Source: Prostheceraeus crozeri
Lineage: Eukaryota; Platyhelminthes; Polycladida; Euryleptidae
Assembly (NCBI GenBank): GCA_907163375.1
Contig: CAJQUW010007994.1
Location: forward strand, 410,166-474,165
Direction: 5' to 3'
Length of the DNA: 64,000 bases
The notes under the pieces are model-generated. The model searched no databases and was not told where the DNA came from. It was given only the letters and a program-made list of their open reading frames with translations. A program made the position numbers and the translations under genes. Positions 33,501 to 47,444 of the stretch are shown in pieces (the first letter of the stretch is position 1; the number at the start of each line of letters is the position of its first letter).

Positions 33501-36500
33501 ATCAAATTTTGAAATTTCACTGACGTCCCCCCCCTCTGGACAGCTTGCTTCGATTTTGGCTTCCAGTGGACGGATTTGGTCGTGCCATAGCTCGTTTGAA
33601 AGCTAAGAGTGAGACAAATTCAGTGAAAGAATCGGCTTGTTCCTATCTGTCTTCGTTTAGATGTGAGACGCCATTTAAGATTTTGGGACATTGGCGAAAA
33701 ACGACAGAGTTAGAATTTGGGACGTTTTGGGCTCTAGCTTCAAAAACGAAGCATCGGATTGGAAAACGGATTTCAGATTTGGAATCAGCGTGAAATTCTT
33801 TATCTGTATGGTGAGTTTCAAGTCAATCGGCGACAAAAAATTTTCAACATTTTTCGAAAAAACGACAGAGTTAGAATTTGGGACGTTTTGGTGTGTGGCG
33901 CCCAAACGAACCATCGGATGGGAAAACGGAGGCCAGATTCGGATTCAGTGTGAAATTCCGCATCGGTATGGTGAGTTTCAAGTCAATCGGAGAGAAAAAT
34001 TTTCGCTGACTCCCCCCCCCTCTGGACAGCTCGCTTCGATTTTGGCTTCCAGTGGACGGATTTTGTCGTGCCATAGCTCGTTTGAAAGCTAAGAGTGAGA
34101 CAAATTCAGTGAAAGAATCGGCTTGTTCCTATCTGTCTTCGTTCAAAAGTTAGAGCGGTTACAAGATTTTAGGTCGGAGCTCGCTCACCTGAAAAAATCC
34201 TAAGTGTTAGAGTGACTTTGTATGGGTAAAATTTTGAAAATTTTCCAAAGTGTGGAATTTCGACCTGGGACCGTCACCAAAACATTTTTCATCAAATTTT
34301 GAAATTTCACTGACGTCCCCCCCCTCTGGACAGCTTGCTTCGATTTTGGCTTCCAGTGGACGGATTTTGTCGTGCGATAGCTCGTTTGAAAGCTAAGAGT
34401 GAGACAAATTCAGTGAAAGAAACGGCTTGTTCCTATCTGTCTTCATTCAAAAGTTAGAGCGGTTACAAGATTTTAGGTCGGAGCTCGCTCACCTGAAAAA
34501 ATCCTAAGTGTTAGAGTGACTTTGTATGGGTAAAATTTTGAAAATTTTCCAAAGTGTGGAATTTCGACCTGGGACCGTCACCAAAACATTTTTCATCAAA
34601 TTTTGAAATTTCACTGACGTCCCCCCCCCTCTGGACAGCTTGCTTCGATTTTGGCTTCCAGTGGACGGATTTTGTCGTGCGATAGCTCGTTTGAAAGCTA
34701 AGAGTGAGACAAATTCAGTGAAAGAAACGGCTTGTTCCTATCTGTCTTCATTCAAAAGTTAGAGCGGTTACAAGATTTTAGGTCGGAGCTCGCTCACCTG
34801 AAAAAATCCTAAGTGTTAGAGTGACTTTGTATGGGTAAAATTTTGAAAATTTTCCAAAGTGTGGAATTTCGACCTGGGACCGTCACCAAAACATTTTTCA
34901 TCAAATTTTGAAATTTCACTGACGTCCCCCCCCTCTGGACAGCTTGCTTCGATTTTGGCTTCCAGTGGACGGATTTGGTCGTGCCATAGCTCGTTTGAAA
35001 GCTAAGAGTGAGACAAATTCAGTGAAAGAATCGGCTTGTTCCTATCTGTCTTCGTTTAGATGTGAGACGCCATTTAAGATTTTGGGACATTGGCGAAAAA
35101 CGACAGAGTTAGAATTTGGGACGTTTTGGGCTCTAGCTTCAAAAACGAAGCATCGGATTGGAAAACGGATTTCAGATTTGGAATCAGCGTGAAATTCTTT
35201 ATCTGTATGGTGAGTTTCAAGTCAATCGGCGACAAAAAATTTTCAACATTTTTCGAAAAAACGACAGAGTTAGAATTTGGGACGTTTTGGTGTGTGGCGC
35301 CCAAACGAACCATCGGATGGGAAAACGGAGGCCAGATTCGGATTCAGCGTGAAATTCCGCATCGGTATGGTGAGTTTCAAGTCAATCGGAGAGAAAAATT
35401 TTCGCTGACTCCCCCCCCCCTCTGGACAGCTCGCTTCGATTTTGGCTTCCAGTGGACGGATTTTGTCGTGCCATAGCTCGTTTGAAAGCTAAGAGTGAGA
35501 CAAATTCAGTGAAAGAATCGGCTTGTTCCTATCTGTCTTCGTTCAAAAGTTAGAGCGGTTACAAGATTTTAGGTCGGAGCTCGCTCACCTGAAAAAATCC
35601 TAAGTGTTAGATTGACTTTGTATGGGTAAAATTTTGAAAATTTTCCAAAGTGTGGAATTTCGACCTGGGACCGTCACCAAAACATTTTTCATCAAATTTT
35701 GAAATTTCACTGACGTCCCCCCCCTCTGGACAGCTTGCTTCGATTTTGGCTTCCAGTGGACGGATTTTGTCGTGCGATAGCTCGTTTGAAAGCTAAGAGT
35801 GAGACAAATTCAGTGAAAGAAACGGCTTGTTCCTATCTGTCTTCATTCAAAAGTTAGAGCGGTTACAAGATTTTAGGTCGGAGCTCGCTCACCTGAAAAA
35901 ATCCTAAGTGTTAGAGTGACTTTGTATGGGTAAAATTTTGAAAATTTTCCAAAGTGTGGAATTTCGACCTGGGACCGTCACCAAAACATTTTTCATCAAA
36001 TTTTGAAATTTCACTGACGTCCCCCCCCTCTGGACAGCTTGCTTCGATTTTGGCTTCCAGTGGACGGATTTTGTCGTGCGATAGCTCGTTTGAAAGCTAA
36101 GAGTGAGACAAATTCAGTGAAAGAAACGGCTTGTTCCTATCTGTCTTCATTCAAAAGTTAGAGCGGTTACAAGATTTTAGGTCGGAGCTCGCTCACCTGA
36201 AAAAATCCTAAGTGTTAGAGTGACTTTGTATGGGTAAAATTTTGAAAATTTTCCAAAGTGTGGAATTTCGACCTGGGACCGTCACCAAAACATTTTTCAT
36301 CAAATTTTGAAATTTCACTGACGTCCCCCCCCTCTGGACAGCTTGCTTCGATTTTGGCTTCCAGTGGACGGATTTTGTCGTGCCATAGCTCGTTTGAAAG
36401 CTAAGAGTGAGACAAATTCAGTGAAAGAATCGGCTTGTTCCTATCTGTCTTCGTTTAGATGTGAGACGCCATTTAAGATTTTGGGACATTGGCGAAAAAC

Positions 36501-39500
36501 GACAGAGTTAGAATTTGGGACGTTTTGGGCTCTAGCTTCAAAAAGAAGCATCGGATTGGAAAACGGATTTCAGATTTGGAATCAGCGTGAAATTCTTTAT
36601 CTGTATGGTGAGTTTCAAGTCAATCGGCGACAAAAAATTTTCAACATTTTTCGAAAAAACGACAGAGTTAGAATTTGGGACGTTTTGGTGTGTGGCGCCC
36701 AAACGAACCATCGGATGGGAAAACGGAGGCCAGATTCGGATTCAGCGTGAAATTCCGCATCGGTATGGTGAGTTTCAAGTCAATCGGAGAGAAAAATTTT
36801 CGCTGACTCCCCCCCCCTCTGGACAGCTCGCTTCGATTTTGGCTTCCAGTGGACGGATTTTGTCGTGCCATAGCTCGTTTGAAAGCTAAGAGTGAGACAA
36901 ATTCAGTGAAAGAATCGGCTTGTTCCTATCTGTCTTCGTTCAAAAGTTAGAGCGGTTACAAGATTTTAGGTCGGAGCTCGCTCACCTGAAAAAATCCTAA
37001 GTGTCAGAGTGACTTTGTATGGGTAAAATTTTGAAAATTTTCCAAAGTGTGGAATTTCGACCTGGGACCGTCACCAAAACATTTTTCATCAAATTTTGAA
37101 ATTTCACTGACGTCCCCCCCCCCTCTGGACAGCTTGCTTCGATTTTGGCTTCCAGTGGACGGATTTTGTCGTGCGATAGCTCGTTTGAAAGCTAAGAGTG
37201 AGACAAATTCAGTGAAAGAAACGGCTTGTTCCTATCTGTCTTCATTCAAAAGTTAGAGCGGTTACAAGATTTTAGGTCGGAGCTCGCTCACCTGAAAAAA
37301 TCCTAAGTGTTAGAGTGACTTTGTATGGGTAAAATTTTGAAAATTTTCCAAAGTGTGGAATTTCGACCTGGGACCGTCACCAAAACATTTTTCATCAAAT
37401 TTTGAAATTTCACTGACGTCCCCCCCCTCTGGACAGCTTGCTTCGATTTTGGCTTCCAGTGGACGGATTTGGTCGTGCCATAGCTCGTTTGAAAGCTAAG
37501 AGTGAGACAAATTCAGTGAAAGAATCGGCTTGTTCCTATCTGTCTTCGTTTAGATGTGAGACGCCATTTAAGATTTTGGGACATTGGCGAAAAACGACAG
37601 AGTTAGAATTTGGGACGTTTTGGGCTCTAGCTTCAAAAACGAAGCATCGGATTGGAAAACGGATTTCAGATTTGGAATCAGCGTGAAATTCTTTATCTGT
37701 ATGGTGAGTTTCAAGTCAATCGGCGACAAAAAATTTTCAACATTTTTCGAAAAAACGACAGAGTTAGAATTTGGGACGTTTTGGTGTGTGGCGCCCAAAC
37801 GAACCATCGGATGGGAAAACGGAGGCCAGATTCGGATTCAGTGTGAAATTCCGCATCGGTATGGTGAGTTTCAAGTCAATCGGAGAGAAAAATTTTCGCT
37901 GACTCCCCCCCCCTCTGGACAGCTCGCTTCGATTTTGGCTTCCAGTGGACGGATTTTGTCGTGCCATAGCTCGTTTGAAAGCTAAGAGTGAGACAAATTC
38001 AGTGAAAGAATCGGCTTGTTCCTATCTGTCTTCGTTCAAAAGTTAGAGCGGTTACAAGATTTTAGGTCGGAGCTCGCTCACCTGAAAAAATCCTAAGTGT
38101 TAGATTGACTTTGTATGGGTAAAATTTTGAAAATTTTCCAAAGTGTGGAATTTCGACCTGGGACCGTCACCAAAACATTTTTCATCAAATTTTGAAATTT
38201 CACTGACGTCCCCCCCCTCTGGACAGCTTGCTTCGATTTTGGCTTCCAGTGGACGGATTTTGTCGTGCGATAGCTCGTTTGAAAGCTAAGAGTGAGACAA
38301 ATTCAGTGAAAGAAACGGCTTGTTCCTATCTGTCTTCATTCAAAAGTTAGAGCGGTTACAAGATTTTAGGTCGGAGCTCGCTCACCTGAAAAAATCCTAA
38401 GTGTTAGAGTGACTTTGTATGGGTAAAATTTTGAAAATTTTCCAAAGTGTGGAATTTCGACCTGGGACCGTCACCAAAACATTTTTCATCAAATTTTGAA
38501 ATTTCACTGACGTCCCCCCCCTCTGGACAGCTTGCTTCGATTTTGGCTTCCAGTGGACGGATTTTGTCGTGCGATAGCTCGTTTGAAAGCTAAGAGTGAG
38601 ACAAATTCAGTGAAAGAAACGGCTTGTTCCTATCTGTCTTCATTCAAAAGTTAGAGCGGTTACAAGATTTTAGGTCGGAGCTCGCTCACCTGAAAAAATC
38701 CTAAGTGTTAGAGTGACTTTGTATGGGTAAAATTTTGAAAATTTTCCAAAGTGTGGAATTTCGACCTGGGACCGTCACCAAAACATTTTTCATCAAATTT
38801 TGAAATTTCACTGACGTCCCCCCCCTCTGGACAGCTTGCTTCGATTTTGGCTTCCAGTGGACGGATTTGGTCGTGCCATAGCTCGTTTGAAAGCTAAGAG
38901 TGAGACAAATTCAGTGAAAGAATCGGCTTGTTCCTATCTGTCTTCGTTTAGATGTGAGACGCCATTTAAGATTTTGGGACATTGGCGAAAAACGACAGAG
39001 TTAGAATTTGGGACGTTTTGGGCTCTAGCTTCAAAAACGAAGCATCGGATTGGAAAACGGATTTCAGATTTGGAATCAGCGTGAAATTCTTTATCTGTAT
39101 GGTGAGTTTCAAGTCAATCGGCGACAAAAAATTTTCAACATTTTTCGAAAAAACGACAGAGTTAGAATTTGGGACGTTTTGGTGTGTGGCGCCCAAACGA
39201 ACCATCGGATGGGAAAACGGAGGCCAGATTCGGATTCAGCGTGAAATTCCGCATCGGTATGGTGAGTTTCAAGTCAATCGGAGAGAAAAATTTTCGCTGA
39301 CTCCCCCCCCTCTGGACAGCTCGCTTCGATTTTGGCTTCCAGTGGACGGATTTTGTCGTGCCATAGCTCGTTTGAAAGCTAAGAGTGAGACAAATTCAGT
39401 GAAAGAATCGGCTTGTTCCTATCTGTCTTCGTTCAAAAGTTAGAGCGGTTACAAGATTTTAGGTCGGAGCTCGCTCACCTGAAAAAATCCTAAGTGTTAG

Positions 39501-42500
39501 ATTGACTTTGTATGGGTAAAATTTTGAAAATTTTCCAAAGTGTGGAATTTCGACCTGGGACCGTCACCAAAACATTTTTCATCAAATTTTGAAATTTCAC
39601 TGACGTCCCCCCCCCCTCTGGACAGCTTGCTTCGATTTTGGCTTCCAGTGGACGGATTTTGTCGTGCGATAGCTCGTTTGAAAGCTAAGAGTGAGACAAA
39701 TTCAGTGAAAGAAACGGCTTGTTCCTATCTGTCTTCATTCAAAAGTTAGAGCGGTTACAAGATTTTAGGTCGGAGCTCGCTCACCTGAAAAAATCCTAAG
39801 TGTTAGAGTGACTTTGTATGGGTAAAATTTTGAAAATTTTCCAAAGTGTGGAATTTCGACCTGGGACCGTCACCAAAACATTTTTCATCAAATTTTGAAA
39901 TTTCACTGACGTCCCCCCCCTCTGGACAGCTTGCTTCGATTTTGGCTTCCAGTGGACGGATTTTGTCGTGCGATAGCTCGTTTGAAAGCTAAGAGTGAGA
40001 CAAATTCAGTGAAAGAAACGGCTTGTTCCTATCTGTCTTCATTCAAAAGTTAGAGCGGTTACAAGATTTTAGGTCGGAGCTCGCTCACCTGAAAAAATCC
40101 TAAGTGTTAGAGTGACTTTGTATGGGTAAAATTTTGAAAATTTTCCAAAGTGTGGAATTTCGACCTGGGACCGTCACCAAAACATTTTTCATCAAATTTT
40201 GAAATTTCACTGACGTCCCCCCCCTCTGGACAGCTTGCTTCGATTTTGGCTTCCAGTGGACGGATTTGGTCGTGCCATAGCTCGTTTGAAAGCTAAGAGT
40301 GAGACAAATTCAGTGAAAGAATCGGCTTGTTCCTATCTGTCTTCGTTTAGATGTGAGACGCCATTTAAGATTTTGGGACATTGGCGAAAAACGACAGAGT
40401 TAGAATTTGGGACGTTTTGGGCTCTAGCTTCAAAAACGAAGCATCGGATTGGAAAACGGATTTCAGATTTGGAATCAGCGTGAAATTCTTTATCTGTATG
40501 GTGAGTTTCAAGTCAATCGGCGACAAAAAATTTTCAACATTTTTCGAAAAAACGACAGAGTTAGAATTTGGGACGTTTTGGTGTGTGGCGCCCAAACGAA
40601 CCATCGGATGGGAAAACGGAGGCCAGATTCGGATTCAGCGTGAAATTCCGCATCGGTATGGTGAGTTTCAAGTCAATCGGAGAGAAAAATTTTCGCTGAC
40701 TCCCCCCCCCTCTGGACAGCTCGCTTCGATTTTGGCTTCCAGTGGACGGATTTTGTCGTGCCATAGCTCGTTTGAAAGCTAAGAGTGAGACAAATTCAGT
40801 GAAAGAATCGGCTTGTTCCTATCTGTCTTCGTTCAAAAGTTAGAGCGGTTACAAGATTTTAGGTCGGAGCTCGCTCACCTGAAAAAATCCTAAGTGTTAG
40901 ATTGACTTTGTATGGGTAAAATTTTGAAAATTTTCCAAAGTGTGGAATTTCGACCTGGGACCGTCACCAAAACATTTTTCATCAAATTTTGAAATTTCAC
41001 TGACGTCCCCCCCCTCTGGACAGCTTGCTTCGATTTTGGCTTCCAGTGGACGGATTTTGTCGTGCCATAGCTCGTTTGAAAGCTAAGAGTGAGACAAATT
41101 CAGTGAAAGAATCGGCTTGTTCCTATCTGTCTTCGTTTAGATGTGAGACGCCATTTAAGATTTTGGGACATTGGCGAAAAACGACAGAGTTAGAATTTGG
41201 GACGTTTTGGGCTCTAGCTTCAAAAACGAAGCATCGGATTGGAAAACGGATTTCAGATTTGGAATCAGCGTGAAATTCTTTATCTGTATGGTGAGTTTCA
41301 AGTCAATCGGCGACAAAAAATTTTCAACATTTTTCGAAAAAACGACAGAGTTAGAATTTGGGACGTTTTGGTGTGTGGCGCCCAAACGAACCATCGGATG
41401 GGAAAACGGAGGCCAGATTCGGATTCAGCGTGAAATTCCGCATCGGTATGGTGAGTTTCAAGTCAATCGGAGAGAAAAATTTTCGCTGACTCCCCCCCCC
41501 TCTGGACAGCTCGCTTCGATTTTGGCTTCCAGTGGACGGATTTTGTCGTGCCATAGCTCGTTTGAAAGCTAAGAGTGAGACAAATTCAGTGAAAGAATCG
41601 GCTTGTTCCTATCTGTCTTCGTTCAAAAGTTAGAGCGGTTACAAGATTTTAGGTCGGAGCTCGCTCACCTGAAAAAATCCTAAGTGTTAGAGTGACTTTG
41701 TATGGGTAAAATTTTGAAAATTTTCCAAAGTGTGGAATTTCGACCTGGGACCGTCACCAAAACATTTTTCATCAAATTTTGAAATTTCACTGACGTCCCC
41801 CCCTCTGAACAGCTTGCTTCGATTTTGGCTTCCAGTGGACGGATTTGGTCGTGCCATAGCTCGTTTGAAAGCTAAGAGTGAGACAAATTCAGTGAAAGAA
41901 TCGGCTTGTTCCTATCTGTCTTCGTTTAGATGTGAGACGCCATTTAAGATTTTGGGACATTGGCGAAAAACGACAGAGTTAGAATTTGGGACGTTTTGGG
42001 CTCTAGCTTCAAAAAGAAGCATCGGATTGGAAAACGGATTTCAGATTTGGAATCAGCGTGAAATTCTTTATCTGTATGGTGAGTTTCAAGTCAATCGGCG
42101 ACAAAAAATTTTCAACATTTTTCGAAAAAACGACAGAGTTAGAATTTGGGACGTTTTGGTGTGTGGCGCCCAAACGAACCATCGGATGGGAAAACGGAGG
42201 CCAGATTCGGATTCAGCGTGAAATTCCGCATCGGTATGGTGAGTTTCAAGTCAATCGGAGAGAAAAATTTTCGCTGAACCCCCCTCCCCCTCTGGACAGC
42301 TTGCTTCGATTTTGGCTTCCAGTGGACGGATTTTGTCGTGCCATAGCTCGTTTGAAAGCTAAGAGTGAGACAAATTCAGTGAAACAATCGGCTTATTCCT
42401 ATCTGTCTTCGTTCAAAAGTTAGAGCGGTTACAAGATTTTAGGTCGGAGCTCGCTCACCTGAAAAAATCCTAAGTGTCAGAGTGACTTTGTATGGGTAAA

Positions 42501-45500
42501 ATTTTGAAAATTTTCCAAAGTGTGGAATTTCGACCTGGGACCGTCACCAAAACATTTTTCATCAAATTTTGAAATTTCACTGACGTCCCCCCCCTCTGGA
42601 CAGCTTGCTTCGATTTTGGCTTCCAGTGGACGGATTTTGTCGTGCGATAGCTCGTTTGAAAGCTAAGAGTGAGACAAATTCAGTGAAAGAAACGGCTTGT
42701 TCCTATCTGTCTTCATTCAAAAGTTAGAGCGGTTACAAGATTTTAGGTCGGAGCTCGCTCACCTGAAAAAATCCTAAGTGTTAGAGTGACTTTGTATGGG
42801 TAAAATTTTGAAAATTTTCCAAAGTGTGGAATTTCGACCTGGGACCGTCACCAAAACATTTTTCATCAAATTTTGAAATTTCACTGACGTCCCCCCCCTC
42901 TGGACAGCTTGCTTCGATTTTGGCTTCCAGTGGACGGATTTGGTCGTGCCATAGCTCGTTTGAAAGCTAAGAGTGAGACAAATTCAGTGAAAGAATCGGC
43001 TTGTTCCTATCTGTCTTCGTTTAGATGTGAGACGCCATTTAAGATTTTGGGACATTGGCGAAAAACGACAGAGTTAGAATTTGGGACGTTTTGGGCTCTA
43101 GCTTCAAAAACGAAGCATCGGATTGGAAAACGGATTTCAGATTTGGAATCAGCGTGAAATTCTTTATCTGTATGGTGAGTTTCAAGTCAATCGGCGACAA
43201 AAAATTTTCAACATTTTTCGAAAAAAACGACAGAGTTAGAATTTGGGACGTTTTGGTGTGTGGCGCCCAAACGAACCATCGGATGGGAAAACGGAGGCCA
43301 GATTCGGATTCAGCGTGAAATTCCGCATCGGTATGGTGAGTTTCAAGTCAATCGGAGAGAAAAATTTTCGCTGACTCCCCCCCCCTCTGGACAGCTCGCT
43401 TCGATTTTGGCTTCCAGTGGACGGATTTTGTCGTGCCATAGCTCGTTTGAAAGCTAAGAGTGAGACAAATTCAGTGAAAGAATCGGCTTGTTCCTATCTG
43501 TCTTCGTTCAAAAGTTAGAGCGGTTACAAGATTTTAGGTCGGAGCTCGCTCACCTGAAAAAATCCTAAGTGTCAGAGTGACTTTGTATGGGTAAAATTTT
43601 GAAAATTTTCCAAAGTGTGGAATTTCGACCTGGGACCGTCACCAAAACATTTTTCATCAAATTTTGAAATTTCACTGACGTCCCCCCCCCTCTGGACAGC
43701 TTGCTTCGATTTTGGCTTCCAGTGGACGGATTTTGTCGTGCGATAGCTCGTTTGAAAGCTAAGAGTGAGACAAATTCAGTGAAAGAAACGGCTTGTTCCT
43801 ATCTGTCTTCATTCAAAAGTTAGAGCGGTTACAAGATTTTAGGTCGGAGCTCGCTCACCTGAAAAAATCCTAAGTGTTAGAGTGACTTTGTATGGGTAAA
43901 ATTTTGAAAATTTTCCAAAGTGTGGAATTTCGACCTGGGACCGTCACCAAAACATTTTTCATCAAATTTTGAAATTTCACTGACGTCCCCCCCCTCTGGA
44001 CAGCTTGCTTCGATTTTGGCTTCCAGTGGACGGATTTTGTCGTGCGATAGCTCGTTTGAAAGCTAAGAGTGAGACAAATTCAGTGAAAGAAACGGCTTGT
44101 TCCTATCTGTCTTCATTCAAAAGTTAGAGCGGTTACAAGATTTTAGGTCGAGCTCGCTTACCTGAAAAAATCCTAAGTGTCAGAGTGACTTTGTATGGTA
44201 AAATTTTGAAAATTTTCCAAAGTGTGGAATTTCGACCTGGGACCGTCACCAAAACATTTTTCATCAAATTTTGAAATTTCACTGACGTCCCCCCCCTCTG
44301 GACAGCTTGCTTCGATTTTGGCTTCCAGTGGACGGATTTGGTCGTGCCATAGCTCGTTTGAAAGCTAAGAGTGAGACAAATTCAGTGAAAGAATCGGCTT
44401 GTTCCTATCTGTCTTCGTTTAGATGTGAGACGCCATTTAAGATTTTGGGACATTGGCGAAAAACGACAGAGTTAGAATTTGGGACGTTTTGGGCTCTAGC
44501 TTCAAAAACGAAGCATCGGATTGGAAAACGGATTTCAGATTTGGAATCAGCGTGAAATTCTTTATCTGTATGGTGAGTTTCAAGTCAATCGGCGACAAAA
44601 AATTTTCAACATTTTTCGAAAAAACGACAGAGTTAGAATTTGGGACGTTTTGGTGTGTGGCGCCCAAACGAACCATCGGATGGGAAAACGGAGGCCAGAT
44701 TCGGATTCAGCGTGAAATTCCGCATCGGTATGGTGAGTTTCAAGTCAATCGGAGAGAAAAATTTTCGCTGACGTCCCCCCCCTCTGGACAGCTCGCTTCG
44801 ATTTTGGCTTCCAGTGGACGGATTTAGTCGTGCCATAGCTCGTTTGAAAGCTAAGAGTGAGACAAATTCAGTGAAAGAATCGCCTTGTTCCTATCTGTCT
44901 TCGTTCAAAAGTTAGAGCGGTTACAAGATTTTAGGTCGGAGCTCGCTTACCTGAAAAAATCCTAAGTGTCAGAGTGACTTTGTATGGGTAAAATTTTGAA
45001 AATTTTCCAAAGTGTGGAATTTCGACCTGGGACCGTCACCAAAACATTTTTCATCAAATTTTGAAATTTCACTGACGTCCCCCCCCCTCTGGACAGCTTG
45101 CTTCGATTTTGGCTTCCAGTGGACGGATTTTGTCGTGCCATAGCTCGTTTGAAAGCTAAGAGTGAGACAAATTCAGTGAAAGAATCGGCTTGTTCCTATC
45201 TGTCTTCGTTTAGATGTGAGACGCCATTTAAGATTTTGGGACATTGGCGAAAAACGACAGAGTTAGAATTTGGGACGTTTTGGGCTCTAGCTTCAAAAAG
45301 AAGCATCGGATTGGAAAACGGATTTCAGATTTGGAATCAGCGTGAAATTCTTTATCTGTATGGTGAGTTTCAAGTCAATCGGCGACAAAAAATTTTCAAC
45401 ATTTTTCGAAAAAACGACAGAGTTAGAATTTGGGACGTTTTGGTGTGTGGCGCCCAAACGAACCATCGGATGGGAAAACGGAGGCCAGATTCGGATTCAG

Positions 45501-47444
45501 CGTGAAATTCCGCATCGGTATGGTGAGTTTCAAGTCAATCGGAGAGAAAAATTTTCGCTGACTCCCCCCCCTCTGGACAGCTCGCTTCGATTTTGGCTTC
45601 CAGTGGACGGATTTTGTCGTGCCATAGCTCGTTTGAAAGCTAAGAGTGAGACAAATTCAGTGAAAGAATCGGCTTGTTCCTATCTGTCTTCGTTCAAAAG
45701 TTAGAGCGGTTACAAGATTTTAGGTCGGAGCTCGCTCACCTGAAAAAATCCTAAGTGTCAGAGTGACTTTGTATGGGTAAAATTTTGAAAATTTTCCAAA
45801 GTGTGGAATTTCGACCTGGGACCGTCACCAAAACATTTTTCATCAAATTTTGAAATTTCACTGACGTCCCCCCCCCTCTGGACAGCTTGCTTCGATTTTG
45901 GCTTCCAGTGGACGGATTTTGTCGTGCGATAGCTCGTTTGAAAGCTAAGAGTGAGACAAATTCAGTGAAAGAAACGGCTTGTTCCTATCTGTCTTCATTC
46001 AAAAGTTAGAGCGGTTACAAGATTTTAGGTCGGAGCTCGCTCACCTGAAAAAATCCTAAGTGTCAGAGTGACTTTGTATGGGTAAAATTTTGAAAATTTT
46101 CCAAAGTGTGGAATTTCGACCTGGGACCGTCACCAAAACATTTTTCATCAAATTTTGAAATTTCACTGACGTCCCCCCCCTCTGGACAGCTTGCTTCGAT
46201 TTTGGCTTCCAGTGGACGGATTTGGTCGTGCCATAGCTCGTTTGAAAGCTAAGAGTGAGACAAATTCAGTGAAAGAATCGGCTTGTTCCTATCTGTCTTC
46301 GTTTAGATGTGAGACGCCATTTAAGATTTTGGGACATTGGCGAAAAACGACAGAGTTAGAATTTGGGACGTTTTGGGCTCTAGCTTCAAAAACGAAGCAT
46401 CGGATTGGAAAACGGATTTCAGATTTGGAATCAGCGTGAAATTCTTTATCTGTATGGTGAGTTTCAAGTCAATCGGCGACAAAAAATTTTCAACATTTTT
46501 CGAAAAAACGACAGAGTTAGAATTTGGGACGTTTTGGTGTGTGGCGCCCAAACGAACCATCGGATGGGAAAACGGAGGCCAGATTCGGATTCAGCGTGAA
46601 ATTCCGCATCGGTATGGTGAGTTTCAAGTCAATCGGAGAGAAAAATTTTCGCTGACTCCCCCCCCTCTGGACAGCTCGCTTCGATTTTGGCTTCCAGTGG
46701 ACGGATTTTGTCGTGCCATAGCTCGTTTGAAAGCTAAGAGTGAGACAAATTCAGTGAAAGAATCGGCTTGTTCCTATCTGTCTTCGTTCAAAAGTTAGAG
46801 CGGTTACAAGATTTTAGGTCGGAGCTCGCTCACCTGAAAAAATCCTAAGTGTCAGAGTGACTTTGTATGGGTAAAATTTTGAAAATTTTCCAAAGTGTGG
46901 AATTTCGACCTGGGACCGTCACCAAAACATTTTTCATCAAATTTTGAAATTTCACTGACGTCCCCCCCCTCTGGACAGCTTGCTTCGATTTTGGCTTCCA
47001 GTGGACGGATTTTGTCGTGCCATAGCTCGTTTGAAAGCTAAGAGTGAGACAAATTCAGTGAAAGAATCGGCTTGTTCCTATCTGTCTTCGTTTAGATGTG
47101 AGACGCCATTTAAGATTTTGGGACATTGGCGAAAAACGACAGAGTTAGAATTTGGGACGTTTTGGGCTCTAGCTTCAAAACGAAGCATCGGATTGGAAAA
47201 CGGATTTCAGATTTGGAATCAGCGTGAAATTCTTTATCTGTATGGTGAGTTTCAAGTCAATCGGAGAGAAAAAATTTTCAACATTTTTCGAAAAAACGAC
47301 AGAGATAGAATTTGGGACGTTTTGGTGTGTAGCGCCCAAACGAAGCATCGGATGAGAAAACGGAGGCCAGATTCGGATTCAGCGTGAAATTCTGCATCGG
47401 TATGGTGAGTTTCAAGTCAATCGGAGAGAAAAAATTTTCGCTGA

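Larger units (their letters stand above)
20045..47444 (+). repeat. Central homogeneous satellite domain
   Basis: B anchors (first base of TTGCTTCG) are at 20065, 21158, 22250, 23343, 24436, 25226, 26321, 27110, 28204, 28992, 29781, 30570, 31665, 32453, 33545, 34944, 36343, 37438, 38836, 40235, 41025, 41814, 42909, 44307, 45098, 46191 and 46980. The number of A modules after each of the first 26 is 2,2,2,2,1,2,1,2,1,1,1,2,1,2,3,3,2,3,3,1,1,2,3,1,2,1. Units differ at only a handful of sites. B-to-A joints almost always read CTGACTCCC, while A-to-A and A-to-B joints read CTGACGTCC. B modules fall into three marker classes by a one-base length variant: CAAAACGAAGC, CAAAAAGAAGC and CAAAAACGAAGC. 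Confidence 0.93.
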
